Shown: positions 44,710-54,545 of the stretch, piece after piece
Layout of the letters: each line of letters begins with the position of its first letter
Position numbering within the stretch: position 1 is the stretch's first letter
Assembly: GCF_004348445.1 (NCBI RefSeq)
Contig: NZ_SMKV01000009.1
Span: forward strand, 124,001-188,000
Direction of reading: 5' to 3'
Length of the DNA: 64,000 bases
From: Saccharopolyspora aridisoli
GTDB taxonomy: Bacteria; Actinomycetota; Actinomycetes; Mycobacteriales; Pseudonocardiaceae
Translations under genes and position numbers: made by a program
The notes under the pieces: model-generated
Seen by the model: only the letters and a program-made list of their open reading frames with translations
Database searches by the model: none
Told to the model about the DNA's origin: nothing

Positions 44710-45549
44710 CTAGTTCTTGAGCGCGCCGGCCAGGTTGAAGGCTCCGCCGAGGTAGCGGGAGACGACCAGGTAGAGGGCGATGACCGGTGCCGTGTAGAGG
44801 ATCGAGTAGGCGGCGAGCTGCCCGTAGGCGATGAGCCCGCCCTGGCCGAAGAAGGCGAAGACTCCCACCGAGGCGGGCTGTTTCGCCGGATCGAGCAGGA
44901 GGATGAAGGGGACGAAGAAGTTCCCCCAGGCGTTGATGAACGTGAAGATCGCGACCACGCCCATGCCGGGGACGATCAACGGCAGCACCACCGAGCGCAA
45001 CGCCTGCATCGCCGATGCGCCGTCGACCCATGCGGCCTCTTCGAGGCTGATCGGGACGCCGTCCATGAAGTTCTTCGTCATCCAGATCGCGATCGGCAAC
45101 GAGGTGGCCGCGAGGAACAGCGTCGCGCCGAACTTCGAATCCACCAGCTGCACCTGCACGAACATGCTGTACACCGGCACCATCACGGCGGTCATCGGCA
45201 GCCCGGAGGCGAACAGCACGAGGTAGAGGAACGGTCGCCGGAACCGCAGCTGGTAGCGCGACAGCGGATAGGCGCACAGCACCGCCGAGACCACCGAGAC
45301 CAGCGCCGCGCCACCGCACATCACCAGTCCGTTCCACAGTGGACGGATACTGGTCTCCCAGGTGAGCACGTGGGCGAAGTTGTCCAGGGTGAGCGCGCTC
45401 GGCAGCTGCGCCGACAGCGGCGCGTCAGCGTCGAAGGACGCGGTGAGCAGCCACAGCAGCGGCGCGAGGAACGCCAGCGCGACCACCGCCAGAACCAGGT
45501 GCACCACAACCGACACCGAGCGCCGCCTCGCGACGGTGACTCCGGCCAT
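44710..45549 (-). CDS. sugar ABC transporter permease (MalG type)
   Basis: About 279 residues with six helices. The EAA loop that docks the ATPase is EAAWVDGASAMQALRSVVLP, with G at the expected position. The C-terminus HPATIFNLAGALKN-like (GGAFNLAGALKN) is typical of CUT1 permeases. ATG 45549 overlaps the previous permease stop by one base (TGATG). Last gene of the operon; no ATPase gene is present, so a shared MsiK-type ATPase is expected, as in many actinomycetes. Confidence 0.9.
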   Translation of the reverse strand: MAGVTVARRRSVSVVVHLVLAVVALAFLAPLLWLLTASFDADAPLSAQLPSALTLDNFAHVLTWETSIRPLWNGLVMCGGAALVSVVSAVLCAYPLSRYQLRFRRPFLYLVLFASGLPMTAVMVPVYSMFVQVQLVDSKFGATLFLAATSLPIAIWMTKNFMDGVPISLEEAAWVDGASAMQALRSVVLPLIVPGMGVVAIFTFINAWGNFFVPFILLLDPAKQPASVGVFAFFGQGGLIAYGQLAAYSILYTAPVIALYLVVSRYLGGAFNLAGALKN

Positions 45550-46424
45550 CACGCCCCCTCCTCGTCCGGATCACCGAGGCTGCAGGCGTAGAGCACGGCG
45601 AACAGCCCGCCGATCGCCAGCAGGACCAGGGAGATCGTGGCGCCGTAGCCGATCTCGTCGAACTCGAACGCCGAGTCGTACATCAGCAGCGGCAGCGTCT
45701 GCGTCGCCGCGTTCGGACCACCCGCCGTGAGCACGTAGATCAGCGTGAACACGCCGATGGTCTGCAACGTGATCAGCATCAGGTTGGTGGCGATCGTCCG
45801 GCGGATCACCGGCAGCGTGACGTGCCAGAACCGGCGCAGCATCCCGGCACCGTCGACCTCGGCGGCCTCGGTGAGATCACTGGGCACCTCGGCGAGCGCC
45901 GCCTGGTAGACCAGCATCGAGAACGCCGTGCCGCGCCAGACGTTCCCGAGCACCACCGCCAGCACCGGCGCGTGGTACAGCCAGTCCACGCCTTCCAGAC
46001 CCACCGCGACCAGCAGGTTGTTCAGGGTGCCCTCGGAGTTGAGGAACGCGTAGATCGCGAACGCCGCGACCAGCTCCGGCAGCACCCACGCGGACACGAC
46101 GGCGATGCCGACGGCGTTGCGCAGCCAGCGGTTGCGGTGCCGGGTCAGCAGCGCGATGAACATGCCCAGGCAGTTCTGGCCGATCACCGCCGACCCCAAG
46201 GTGAACACCACGGTCACCCACACCGCGTGCCACAGCGCCGGATCGGCGAACATCCGCCGGTAGTTGTCCAGCCCGATGAACTCCGGGTCGCTGGCCGCCG
46301 CGCCGGTCAAGGCCGCGTCGGTGAACGAGACGTAGCCGCTCCACAGGATCGGCCCGATCACGAACAGCCCGAGCAGCAGCACGGCAGGGGCCATCGGCGC
46401 CAGCCACCGCCGCACCGCCGACAT
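45549..46424 (-). CDS. sugar ABC transporter permease (MalF type)
   Basis: About 291 residues, six helices. N-terminal MSAVRRWLAPMAPAVLLLGLF, the FIGLDNYRRMFADPALWHA loop, and the EAA loop EAAEVDGAGMLRRFWHVTLP. CUT1 family, for oligosaccharides. ATG 46424 lies two bases after the binding-protein stop. Partner of the downstream MalG-type permease. Confidence 0.9.
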   Translation of the reverse strand: MSAVRRWLAPMAPAVLLLGLFVIGPILWSGYVSFTDAALTGAAASDPEFIGLDNYRRMFADPALWHAVWVTVVFTLGSAVIGQNCLGMFIALLTRHRNRWLRNAVGIAVVSAWVLPELVAAFAIYAFLNSEGTLNNLLVAVGLEGVDWLYHAPVLAVVLGNVWRGTAFSMLVYQAALAEVPSDLTEAAEVDGAGMLRRFWHVTLPVIRRTIATNLMLITLQTIGVFTLIYVLTAGGPNAATQTLPLLMYDSAFEFDEIGYGATISLVLLAIGGLFAVLYACSLGDPDEEGA

Positions 46425-46426
46425 CG

Positions 46427-47760
46427 TCAGCCCGCCCGGGTGTTGGCAGGTCCCACGATCCGCGAGACCTGCTGCGACCACTGGTCGGACACCTCGGCCG
46501 GAGACCGCCCGGCGACGACGTCGAGCACCGACTTCTGGATCTCCTCGGACACCTTCGGGTATTCCGGCAGCGCGGGGCGGTAGTGGGTGTTGGCCAGCAG
46601 GCCGACCCAGAACTGGTTAAGCGGGTTGGCCTCATTCAACCGGGGATCGGCCGCGGCATCTCCCCGCACGGGCAGGTTGCCGGTGGCCGCCGAGTACTGC
46701 ACGACGTTGTCCACGCTCAACGCCTGCTTGATGAATTCGAAGGAGTCATCGGGCTTGTCGCTGGCCGCGCTGACCGCCAGCGTCCAGCCGCCGGAGAGCG
46801 TCACGGTTCCGGGCGCCTGCCCGAACTGGGTGGGCATCGGGGTCGCGGACATGGTCTTCGTCCAGTCCGTCCAACCTGAGTCCTGCCAGTTGCCGGAGCG
46901 AAGCTGCCGTCGAGCCGGATGCCGACCTTGCCTTCGCGGGCCAGCTGGTCGCGCTGGTTCTTGTCGTACTGGGCGTCGGCGATCTGCGGCTTGCTCTGCG
47001 TCAGGTCCTCACCGACCGCGGTGGAGATGAAACCCATCGCATCGGTGAAGCCCTTGCTGGGCACCACCCACTTGCGCTGCTGCTCGTCGTAGAGGGTTCC
47101 GGTTTCGGTTCCGTAGAGCAGCATCTCGACGGTCTGCATGCTCACCGACTCGCCTTCGGCCTTGCCCAGCGGCATGTCGATGCCGATCGCGTCGGGACGC
47201 TGCTGCTTGATCTGGCGGGCGGCGGCGAGGATGTCGTCCCAGGTGCGCGGTTTCCACTCCTCCGGCAGTCCGACCTCGGCGAACAGCTTCCGGTCGTACC
47301 AGAGCCCTCGCGTGTCGGTGTCGAGCGGAACGCCGTAGATCCGGCCGTCGGCGGCCTTGCCCGCCTGCTTGGTTGCGCCGATGTAGGAGGAGTTCCAGTC
47401 CGGCCACCGGGCGAGCCGGTCGTCCAGGGCCAGCAGGTATCCGGCCTCGACGTCGGAGTTGACGTTGAAGCTGTCCTCGTAGAGCACGTCGGGCGCGGTG
47501 GATTCCGACCGCATCCGCAGCTGGAGCTTGGACAGGTACTCGCTCTCCGGGGCCACGACCGGGTCGAGCTTGACGAACTTCCCGGGGTGGGCCTGCTCGT
47601 ACTGCTGCTTGACGCGCTGCATCAACGCGTCGACCTGCAGCGTGTTGCCGTACCGGTGGTAGGCGACGGTGATCGTGTTCGGGTCCTCGGCGGATCCGCC
47701 GCAGGCGGGAAGGCCCAGGGCAGCGGTGAGGATGGCGGCTAACGCGGTTCTCCGGCGCAT
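46427..47760 (-). pseudogene. sugar ABC substrate-binding lipoprotein, frameshifted
   Basis: Starts MRRRTALAAILTAALGLPACGG (lipobox LPAC; ATG 47760 behind GGAGGAG) and reads as a good CUT1 binding protein through VGIRLDGSF. The frame then turns to nonsense, while the next frame continues with SGNWQDSGWTDWTKTMS and a normal C-terminal half (LSGGWTLAVSAASDKPDD, PVRGDAA, AGRSPAEVSDQWSQQV) to the stop at 46427. One missing base near 46896-46902 (TTCGC-TCCGGC) explains it. The two permease genes behind it are intact. True mutation or sequencing error cannot be told apart here. Confidence 0.8.
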
Positions 47761-47830
47761 CTGGCTCCTCCGGCCTGTGACGCTTGCGACTAACCTGAGA
47801 TCCGAATCACACTCGTGGGCAACATAAGTC

Positions 47831-47840
47831 CAAACGTTTG
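47831..47840. promoter_or_regulatory. palindrome CAAACGTTTG between ROK regulator and ABC operon
   Basis: Perfect 10-bp palindrome in the 120-base divergent region, about 41 bases before the ROK start and 71 before the binding-protein start. A likely operator for the adjacent ROK repressor. Confidence 0.5.
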
Positions 47841-47881
47841 CACAAGTCAATGATCTTGCGGGTCTCAACGAGGAGCGCTGC

Positions 47882-49096
47882 ATGACCAATCCGTCGTGGC
47901 AAGGCACAAACCTGCCCCGAGTCGGTGGGTTCAACCGCGCGGTCGTGCTGGACACGATCCGACGCCACGGCGAGATCAGCCGCGTGGAACTCGCCCAGCG
48001 CACGGGGCTGACGGCGCAGACGATGTCCAACATCGTGCGAGCCCTGATGGACGACGGGCTCGTCACCGAGAACGGCCACGCCCCCTCCACCGGCGGGAAG
48101 CGCCGCGTCCTGCTCAAGGTCGTGCCCGACGCCTACTCCGCCGTCGGCCTGCACCTCGACCCCGAGCGCATCACCGGAGTGCTCGTCGACCTCGCCGGCG
48201 GCGTCCGGCTGCGCACCACCCGCAGGCTTCCCACCGACGCCACCCCCGACTCGGTCGCCGCCGCACTGACACGCATCGGGCAGCACCTGGTGCGCCGCTC
48301 CGGGCTCGAACCCGAGCGCGTGCTCGGCGCGGGCCTCGCCGTGCCCGGGCCGCTGGATCCCGCGCACCGCAAGGTCCTCGACCCGCCCAACCTCGACGGC
48401 TGGACGGAGGTTCCGCTCGCCGACCTCGTCGAGGAGCGGTTCGGGCTGCCGGTGGTGATGGACAACGACGCCACCGCCGCCGCGATCGGCGAGCGCTGGT
48501 CCGGCTGCGCGCGGCGATCCGGCTCGTTCGTCTACGTCTACCTGGGAACCGGCGTGGGCATCGGCGTCGTGCTCGGCGACCAGGTGCACCGCGGGGTCAG
48601 CAACAACGCGGGCGAGATCGGGCACGTGCCAAGCGGGGGCTCCCGCGAGTGCCACTGCGGCAAGCGCGGCTGCTTGGAGGCGTACTGCTCGATGCGCTCC
48701 ATCGTCGCCGACTGGCGCGCCGCCACCGGGCGGCCCGCACCCACCTCCGTCGCCGCCGCCTACGACCAGCTGTGCCGGGACGCGGTGGCCGGGGAGGCCG
48801 CAGCCCGCAAGGTGCTGCGGCAGACCGCGACCCGTCTCGGCCAGGCGCTCGCCTCGGTGGTCAGCGTCCTCGACGTGGACCGCGTGGTGCTCGGCGGTCC
48901 CGCGTTGCGGCAGGTCTCCGACCTGGTCCGCAACCGGGTGTCGAAGGTGATCACCGCGCAGGTGTGGGCGCCGCAGGTGCGCCCGGTGCGTGTGGAGAAC
49001 GCGTTGATCGGCGAGGACGCCGCAGCGGTCGGCGCGGCGTCACTGGTGTTCGACCACACCTACTCTCCCCGCCTGAACACGCTGCTGGGCTCCTGA
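47882..49096 (+). CDS. ROK family transcriptional regulator
   Basis: 404 residues. An N-terminal winged helix (about 15-75, ISRVELAQRTGLTAQTMSNIVRAL) is followed by the ROK sugar-kinase fold, with VVMDNDATAAAIGERW, YLGTGVGIGVVLG and GEIGHV. The zinc motif CHCGKRGCLEAYCS is intact. NagC/XylR-type members repress sugar operons and are released by a sugar. Divergent from the sugar ABC operon, its likely target. Confidence 0.92.
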   Translation: MTNPSWQGTNLPRVGGFNRAVVLDTIRRHGEISRVELAQRTGLTAQTMSNIVRALMDDGLVTENGHAPSTGGKRRVLLKVVPDAYSAVGLHLDPERITGVLVDLAGGVRLRTTRRLPTDATPDSVAAALTRIGQHLVRRSGLEPERVLGAGLAVPGPLDPAHRKVLDPPNLDGWTEVPLADLVEERFGLPVVMDNDATAAAIGERWSGCARRSGSFVYVYLGTGVGIGVVLGDQVHRGVSNNAGEIGHVPSGGSRECHCGKRGCLEAYCSMRSIVADWRAATGRPAPTSVAAAYDQLCRDAVAGEAAARKVLRQTATRLGQALASVVSVLDVDRVVLGGPALRQVSDLVRNRVSKVITAQVWAPQVRPVRVENALIGEDAAAVGAASLVFDHTYSPRLNTLLGS

Positions 49097-49239
49097 TGAT
49101 CTGTTCCTGGACCGGTTCGCGTGGCAGGGCGGGTGGTCGGACCTGACACGCCCACTGCAATCCCCGCGCCACTGCTCGTGCAGGCCACTGCAGGTCCGTC
49201 GCGGCGTCTCGCCAGAAGACGTGACCCGGTGCGAGCTGC

Positions 49240-50132
49240 TCAGGTGGTCTGCACGGCTCGCGGCAGCGCCCCTCGCACGCGGTTGGGCAACACGTCCGAC
49301 ACCGCGTCGGCCACGGCGTTGCCGAAGGCCGTCATGCCGTTGGCGTTGGGGTGCAGGGGAGCGGCCCACGAGGTCGGCACCACGCCTCGAAGTACTTGTC
49401 CTGCGGCGCCTGGCAGACGTCGTGGCCCTCGCTGACCGGGCCGAGGTCGACGAACGTCGCGCCGTGCGCACGAGCCCGCTCACCGAGCCGCGCGCTGAGT
49501 CGGTCCACCGTGGACTGGATGTGGTCGGCGTCGCGCGCCCACATCGGTTGCTTCGGGTAGCAGCCGCCCGGAGGCAGGTAGGTGCCGTAGCCGACCACCA
49601 CGACACGCGCGTTCGGCGCCCGGTCGGTGATCTCCTCCAGCGCCTCGTCGAAGTCCGGGGTGAACTCGTCGATGCGCTCGGCCAGCTCGTCGCCGTCGGC
49701 GGTGAAGCTGTCCGCGCAGGACGAGCCGACCGGCTCCGGGAACGCGTTCAGGCACGACAACGCCGCCTGGACCAGGGATACGTCGTTGCCACCGATGGTC
49801 ACCGTGACCAGGTCGGTGGTCTCGCTCAGCGCGACGTACTGCGGCGGGAGCACGTGGTGCTGACGACCGGAGAGGTCCTCGGTCTCCGCTCCGGAGCACG
49901 TCACGTCCTCGAGCTGCGCGCCCAACCGGGCCGCCGCGACCTGCGGGTAGTTCTTCGTCGAGCGGAAGCACAGCAGGTTCGGGCCCGGGCCCGGCACCAG
50001 CGGGCCGGCCGCCGCCGAGTCCCCCATCGCCACGTACTCGAACGCGTCCTCCTGCGCCCCCGCCGGGACGACCGCGGACATCAGCGCCAGCGCACCGGCA
50101 CTGGCGACAACGGGCAACCGGAACCCGACCAC
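49240..50132 (-). pseudogene. secreted SGNH/GDSL esterase, frameshifted near the C-terminus
   Basis: GTG 50132 behind GGAGG begins a signal peptide (VVGFRLPVVASAGALALMSAVVPAGA). SGNH blocks follow: FEYVAMGDSAAAGPLVPG (Ser), VTCSGAETEDL, VTIGGNDVS (Asn), and VVVGYGTYLPPGGCYP. After DKYFE the frame derails. The next frame supplies VVPTSWAAPLHPNANG (catalytic His) and ends at 49240. One missing G near 49386-49391 would restore GAG-GGC-GTG-GTG. Resembles secreted lipases of the Streptomyces/Mycobacterium SGNH group. As read, it lacks the catalytic His. Confidence 0.8.
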
Positions 50133-50342
50133 GAAGGACCTCCTGGCAGATCGCGCAACGACCGCTTGATCAGAGCACAGAGATCTGCCCCGGCACACCG
50201 AGAACCAGCCCACTGGACCAGAGGAATCCCCCGGATGAGCGGGCTTTCAAGAAATCTCGCGAACGTCCCGTTGCCGACCCGGACCTCGCGCGACATCCGA
50301 ACCCCCTGCTCGGTGAGGTGAGCCGCGCTCGGGGATCACGTG

Positions 50343-52619
50343 TCACTGGATGTCCCGGCGGAGGGCTCTGGTGATGCCTGCCGCGACCGTGGTGGCCAGG
50401 ATCCAGCCCGCGGCGATGAGCGCGACGGTGATCCACTGCGACGGGCCCTGGGTCCGCCACATGACGTCGTGCCCGAGGTTGATGATCGGGACCAACTGGT
50501 CGACGGTGTAGAGCAGCGGGCTCCAGTGCGGGTGATCCTCGTCGTTGACCGGCTGCAGCGGGCCGTGCACCGAGAACCACGTGGTGCCCGCGGCCGTGAG
50601 CAGCACCAGCCAGATCAGGGCGCGCAGCGGGCGGTAGCCGTAGCTGACCGTCACCAGTTGCAGCGAGCTCCACAACCGGACCGGCGGGCGGAACGCGGGC
50701 CGGGTCGAGGCCGCGATCGCCTTGTAGCGGTGGCGCTGCTTCTCGATCAGCACCGTGACCGCGTGCTCCTCGTTGCCGTTGCCGCTGAAGACGTGCGCTA
50801 GCTGGTCGTAGGACCCGGGCTGGTAGCGGTCACCGGAGTTGGCGCGCAGCCATGCCAGCCGCTCCTCGACCTTGTCCGCGTCGGTGGGTTCGACGCTGTC
50901 GGTGAAGTTGTCGTAGCTGAAGTCCTCGACGTCGACTCCGCCGCTGGCCTCCCACAGCCGCGCGTTGTCCGCGAGCAGCTCGCACTGGGCCTGCCGCAGC
51001 AGGATCCGGCCCTTCGGCGGGTCATCGACGCTGAGCGTCAGCTCCTGGGCGACGAGTCCGAAGCCGTTGAGGGCGTTGCGGCTCAACCCGTCTCCGAGTC
51101 GAGCTCCCCAGAAGTTGGCCTGCCTGCCGATCTCGCTGCGGCGCAGCTGCACCTCACCTTCGGCCAAGAACGGTCGGACGCCCGAGGCGCACACCAGGTC
51201 CCGCGCGATCCGTGCTCCGCGCAGGTCCACCGAAGGCTTGTAGGCGAGCTTGTGGCGGTGCCAGGCGGGTTTGGTGAGTTCGCTGGCCCGCAGGTCGAGG
51301 TTGGCGCCGATCGAGGCTCCCTGCAGCTGGATCGACCCGCTGATGTCGGCTTCCCGGCAGTCGAAGTTGTTGCCGACGGTCATCCGGCTCGCCTGCAGCA
51401 CGTCGGTGCGCGCGCCGGTCAGCCGAGCCCGGTTGAGCGCAAAGCTGCCGTGGACCTGCACATCGGTCATCTGCCACTCGCCCCAGACGTTGACCCCTCC
51501 TGCCGCGAGGTTGCCGCGGATCTCGGTGCCATCGAGGTGCAGGGCGCGCAGCGAACGGTCCACCGCGGCGCGCGCGGACTGCGCCCAGGTCAGGTCGATC
51601 TGCGCGCCGGACAACCGCAGGTCGCCTTCGACGCGGGCGCTGACCATGCGAATCGTCCCGCCGCTGCGGAAGTTCTCGTCCATCTCGACGTCGCCGCGCA
51701 CGTGGCTGCGGTCGGCGATGAGCGTGCTGGTCGGGTCGTCGTAGGGCGACTCGCCGCGTCTCGGCGGGCTTACCCCGGGTTCCAGCACGGCGTCGCGCAT
51801 CCGCAGATCACCGGCGATGGTCGCGCTCGGGATGAACACCAGCCCGGCCACGGTGAAGGACTTCCCGGTGTTCGGGTCAGCGTCGCAGCGCAGCGAACCG
51901 CCCAGCTGGATCCCGTTGGCGTTGAGCGCCAACCGACCCCGGTTCCGCAGCGTGGCCCCGGCCAGCGTGAGGTTGCCGCCGATCTTGGCGCCGGGGATGC
52001 GGATCTCACCCGCGACGGTGATCCCCATCGCCAGCACCGCACCGGCCACGGTCAGCCGGTCGGCGTAGATGGCGCGCCGGCCGGGGTTGTGCAGGTCGCT
52101 GCCGTTGAGCAGCAGCGAGCCGCCGAGCTCGGCGTCGGCGAGGTCGATGACGCCGTCGCTGCTGGTGCAGCGCAGCAGGTGGGTGTCGCTGGTGGTGCGC
52201 AGGTTCCGCGCCTGCATCCCCGGTAGCAGGCAGTTCCGCAGCACCAGTCCGGCCAGCGATGCCTGCCGGACGTCTGGGGCTTCGAGGAACCGACAGCGGA
52301 CGAACTCCAGCAGGTAGGGCAGTTCGGCGGCGCGCAGGTCCAGGCAGCCGCTGATCACCGCGTCCTCGATGAGGATCACCGGCTGCTGCCGGGCCCTCCT
52401 GTTGAAGGACCGCCTGCTCGCCTCGTCCGGCGAGTCGATCAGCCGCCGTGTGAGGAACTCGCCGCGAATTTCTCTGTCCGCCTCGAACTCCTCGGCCAGC
52501 ACGTCGAGCGGATCACCTTCCGGCGTTTCCGGTCTGCCCTGCCGCAGCAGCTCGTCCACTCGCCGCTCGGCCGCGGTCAGCGGACCGTTGCCGTTCTCCC
52601 TCACCTTGCCGCTAGGCAC
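50343..52619 (-). CDS. large beta-solenoid membrane protein, unknown function
   Basis: 758 residues. The N-terminal ~70 residues are charged and helical. Residues ~75-600 form many short strand repeats of the type IxGxLxLxxAxIxGxLxL (GGSLLLNGSDL, GEIRIPGAKIGGNLTLAGATL, GDLRMRDAVL, GDLRLSGAQI, GSIQLQGASIGANLDLRASEL), typical of a right-handed beta-helix akin to pentapeptide-repeat or bactofilin-like solenoids. A helical linker (VEERLAWLRANSGDRYQPGSYDQLAHVF) precedes two or three C-terminal transmembrane helices. Streptomyces homologues are often named membrane-associated oxidoreductase, without visible oxidoreductase motifs here. Confidence 0.75.
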   Translation of the reverse strand: MPSGKVRENGNGPLTAAERRVDELLRQGRPETPEGDPLDVLAEEFEADREIRGEFLTRRLIDSPDEASRRSFNRRARQQPVILIEDAVISGCLDLRAAELPYLLEFVRCRFLEAPDVRQASLAGLVLRNCLLPGMQARNLRTTSDTHLLRCTSSDGVIDLADAELGGSLLLNGSDLHNPGRRAIYADRLTVAGAVLAMGITVAGEIRIPGAKIGGNLTLAGATLRNRGRLALNANGIQLGGSLRCDADPNTGKSFTVAGLVFIPSATIAGDLRMRDAVLEPGVSPPRRGESPYDDPTSTLIADRSHVRGDVEMDENFRSGGTIRMVSARVEGDLRLSGAQIDLTWAQSARAAVDRSLRALHLDGTEIRGNLAAGGVNVWGEWQMTDVQVHGSFALNRARLTGARTDVLQASRMTVGNNFDCREADISGSIQLQGASIGANLDLRASELTKPAWHRHKLAYKPSVDLRGARIARDLVCASGVRPFLAEGEVQLRRSEIGRQANFWGARLGDGLSRNALNGFGLVAQELTLSVDDPPKGRILLRQAQCELLADNARLWEASGGVDVEDFSYDNFTDSVEPTDADKVEERLAWLRANSGDRYQPGSYDQLAHVFSGNGNEEHAVTVLIEKQRHRYKAIAASTRPAFRPPVRLWSSLQLVTVSYGYRPLRALIWLVLLTAAGTTWFSVHGPLQPVNDEDHPHWSPLLYTVDQLVPIINLGHDVMWRTQGPSQWITVALIAAGWILATTVAAGITRALRRDIQ

Positions 52620-52748
52620 CCGTAGCCCCCGAAACCGCGTGACGCGTCGTCGATCATCTACCCACTAGGACGTCTGACCACGACAAGAGGTTTCGCCCTG
52701 CACCAGAATTTACCGGGATGGCGTACTTGACCTCCGGTTCCACGTGAA

Positions 52749-52786
52749 ACGGCCCCGGCGTGTCGCAGGGAACACGCCGGGGCCGT
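52749..52786 (-). terminator. stem-loop terminator of the amino acid ABC operon
   Basis: ACGGCCCCGGCGTG / CACGCCGGGGCCGT, a perfect 14-bp stem with a 10-base loop, downstream of the operon's last gene. Confidence 0.85.
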
Positions 52787-52816
52787 CCACCGGTCAACTA
52801 CAGGGCATCCCACGCG

Positions 52817-52885
52817 AGCACCGGTGGTGCTGCCTCGGAGCCCGCGAAGCCGCTCAAGGGTCCACCCGCACCGCCGAGCACGAGG
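52817..52885 (+). repeat. dispersed intergenic repeat, partial copy C
   Basis: CGCTCAAGGGTCCACCCGCACCGCCGAGCA-type block (core ACCCGCACCGCC at 52864-52875). It shares 17 identical bases, ACCCGCACCGCCGAGCA, with copy B; the first block of copies A and B is not recognisable. Confidence 0.4.
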
Positions 52886-52904
52886 GCAACGGGAGCCTGT
52901 GGAC

Positions 52905-53657
52905 CTAATCCGTTCGAATCGGGTTCAGCACCCGGGCGAGGAAGGTGCGCGTGCGCTCTTCCTTCGGGTTGCCGATGACCTCGGCCGGCGGGCCCTGCTC
53001 GACGATGCCGCCGCCGTCCATGAACAGGACGCGGTCGGCGACCTCGCGGGCGAACTGCATCTCGTGGGTGACCACCAACATCGTCATGCCCTCGTCGGCG
53101 AGCTGCCGCATCACGCCGAGCACGTCGCCGACCAGCTCCGGGTCGAGCGCAGAGGTCGGCTCGTCGAAGAGCATCACGTGCGGGTTCATCGACAGCGCCC
53201 GCGCGATCGCGACCCGCTGCTGCTGCCCGCCGGAGAGCTGCGCGGGCATCGAGCCGGCCTTCTCGGAGAGCCCGACCTTGGCCAGGTTCTCCTGGGCGAC
53301 CTCCTCCGACTCCTCCTTCGAGCGGCCCAGCACCTTTCGCTGCGCCACCGTCAGGTTCTCCAGCACCGACAGGTGGGAGAAGAGGTTGAACTGCTGGAAG
53401 ACCATGCCGACGTGACGTCGGGAGCCGTCGAGGTCGGTGTCCGGGTCGGTCAGCTCGGTGCCGTCGACCGAGACCTTGCCCGCCGACGGCTCTTCCAGCA
53501 GGTTCACGCAGCGCAGCAGGGTCGACTTGCCGGACCCGGACGGTCCGATGACGCACACGACCTCGCCGCGCTGGACCTGGAGGTCGATGTCGCGCAGCAC
53601 TTCCAGCGAGCCGAAGGACTTGCTCAGCCCGGAGAGCTCGATCATCACGTCGCTCAC
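52905..53657 (-). CDS. polar amino acid ABC transporter ATPase (GlnQ/GluA-like)
   Basis: 250 residues. Walker [20 protein letters not shown]-loop [11 protein letters not shown], signature [15 protein letters not shown], Walker [15 protein letters not shown] and H-loop [13 protein letters not shown] family, importing glutamate or glutamine-type substrates. GTG 53657 overlaps the permease stop (GTGA). Last gene of the operon, before the terminator. Confidence 0.93.
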   Translation of the reverse strand: MSDVMIELSGLSKSFGSLEVLRDIDLQVQRGEVVCVIGPSGSGKSTLLRCVNLLEEPSAGKVSVDGTELTDPDTDLDGSRRHVGMVFQQFNLFSHLSVLENLTVAQRKVLGRSKEESEEVAQENLAKVGLSEKAGSMPAQLSGGQQQRVAIARALSMNPHVMLFDEPTSALDPELVGDVLGVMRQLADEGMTMLVVTHEMQFAREVADRVLFMDGGGIVEQGPPAEVIGNPKEERTRTFLARVLNPIRTD

Positions 53658-54484
53658 TTGGTGGCCCCCTTGGTCCGGACGCCGCCGAACTTGCGCTCCA
53701 GCAGGTCGGAAACGCGCGACAGCGGAATCGTGATGATCAAATAGCACAGACCGGCGATCAGGATCGGCGTCAGCGACTGGTACTGGTTCAGCGCGCCACG
53801 CCCGAACTTGGCGAGCTCGTACTGGCCGACCGACAAACCCAGCAGGTAGATCAGCGAGGAGTCCTTGGTCAGCAGGATCAGCTCGTTGGTCAGCGGCGGG
53901 AGGATGATCCGGAAGGCCTGCGGCAGCACCACGGTCACCATCGTGCGGCTCGAGGACATGCCCAGCGAGCGCGCCGCCTCGACCTGCCCCTTCGGCACCG
54001 CCTGGATACCCGCCCGGATGGTCTCGGCCATGTAGGCAGCACCGACGAGGCCGAGGCTGAGCATCACGGTCGAGAGGTTGTTGAACTTCAACCCGAAGGC
54101 GATCGGCATGCCGTAGCCGAACGCGATGAACACCAGCAGCGCGGGAAGTCCGCGGAACAGCTCGATGTAACCGGTGGCGATCCACCGGTAGGGCGCGACC
54201 GGCGACATCTTCATCAGCGCCAGCACGATCGCCAGGCCGAGGCCGAACGCGAAGCCCACCGCGGTGTAGACGAGGGTGTTGAGCAGCGCGGTGGTGATCA
54301 CGTCGGGGAACTGCGCCTTGGCGACCTCGATGTTGAAGAACGCCCGGCCGATCTGGCCCCAGTCCGCGATGAAGATCACCAGCGCGAGAACCAGGACCAG
54401 CACCGCGTACTGGATCCCGAGGTTGAGGCGCGCCCGCTGTCGTCGGCCCATGCCTGCCTTGGGCCGCTCGATCTCGGTTGTCAT
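53654..54484 (-). CDS. polar amino acid ABC transporter permease
   Basis: About 276 residues, five helices. [20 protein letters not shown] starts the transport domain. [21 protein letters not shown] and the EAA loop [23 protein letters not shown] are characteristic of HisMQ-type permeases. ATG 54484; the frame extends five codons to 54499. Only one permease gene is present, so it presumably works as a homodimer. Confidence 0.92.
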   Translation of the reverse strand: MTTEIERPKAGMGRRQRARLNLGIQYAVLVLVLALVIFIADWGQIGRAFFNIEVAKAQFPDVITTALLNTLVYTAVGFAFGLGLAIVLALMKMSPVAPYRWIATGYIELFRGLPALLVFIAFGYGMPIAFGLKFNNLSTVMLSLGLVGAAYMAETIRAGIQAVPKGQVEAARSLGMSSSRTMVTVVLPQAFRIILPPLTNELILLTKDSSLIYLLGLSVGQYELAKFGRGALNQYQSLTPILIAGLCYLIITIPLSRVSDLLERKFGGVRTKGATK

Positions 54485-54545
54485 CGACTTTCTCTCCATG
54501 TGTCCGGCGGGCTACCGCGACGGTGTTCGCGGCCCCGCTGCACCG

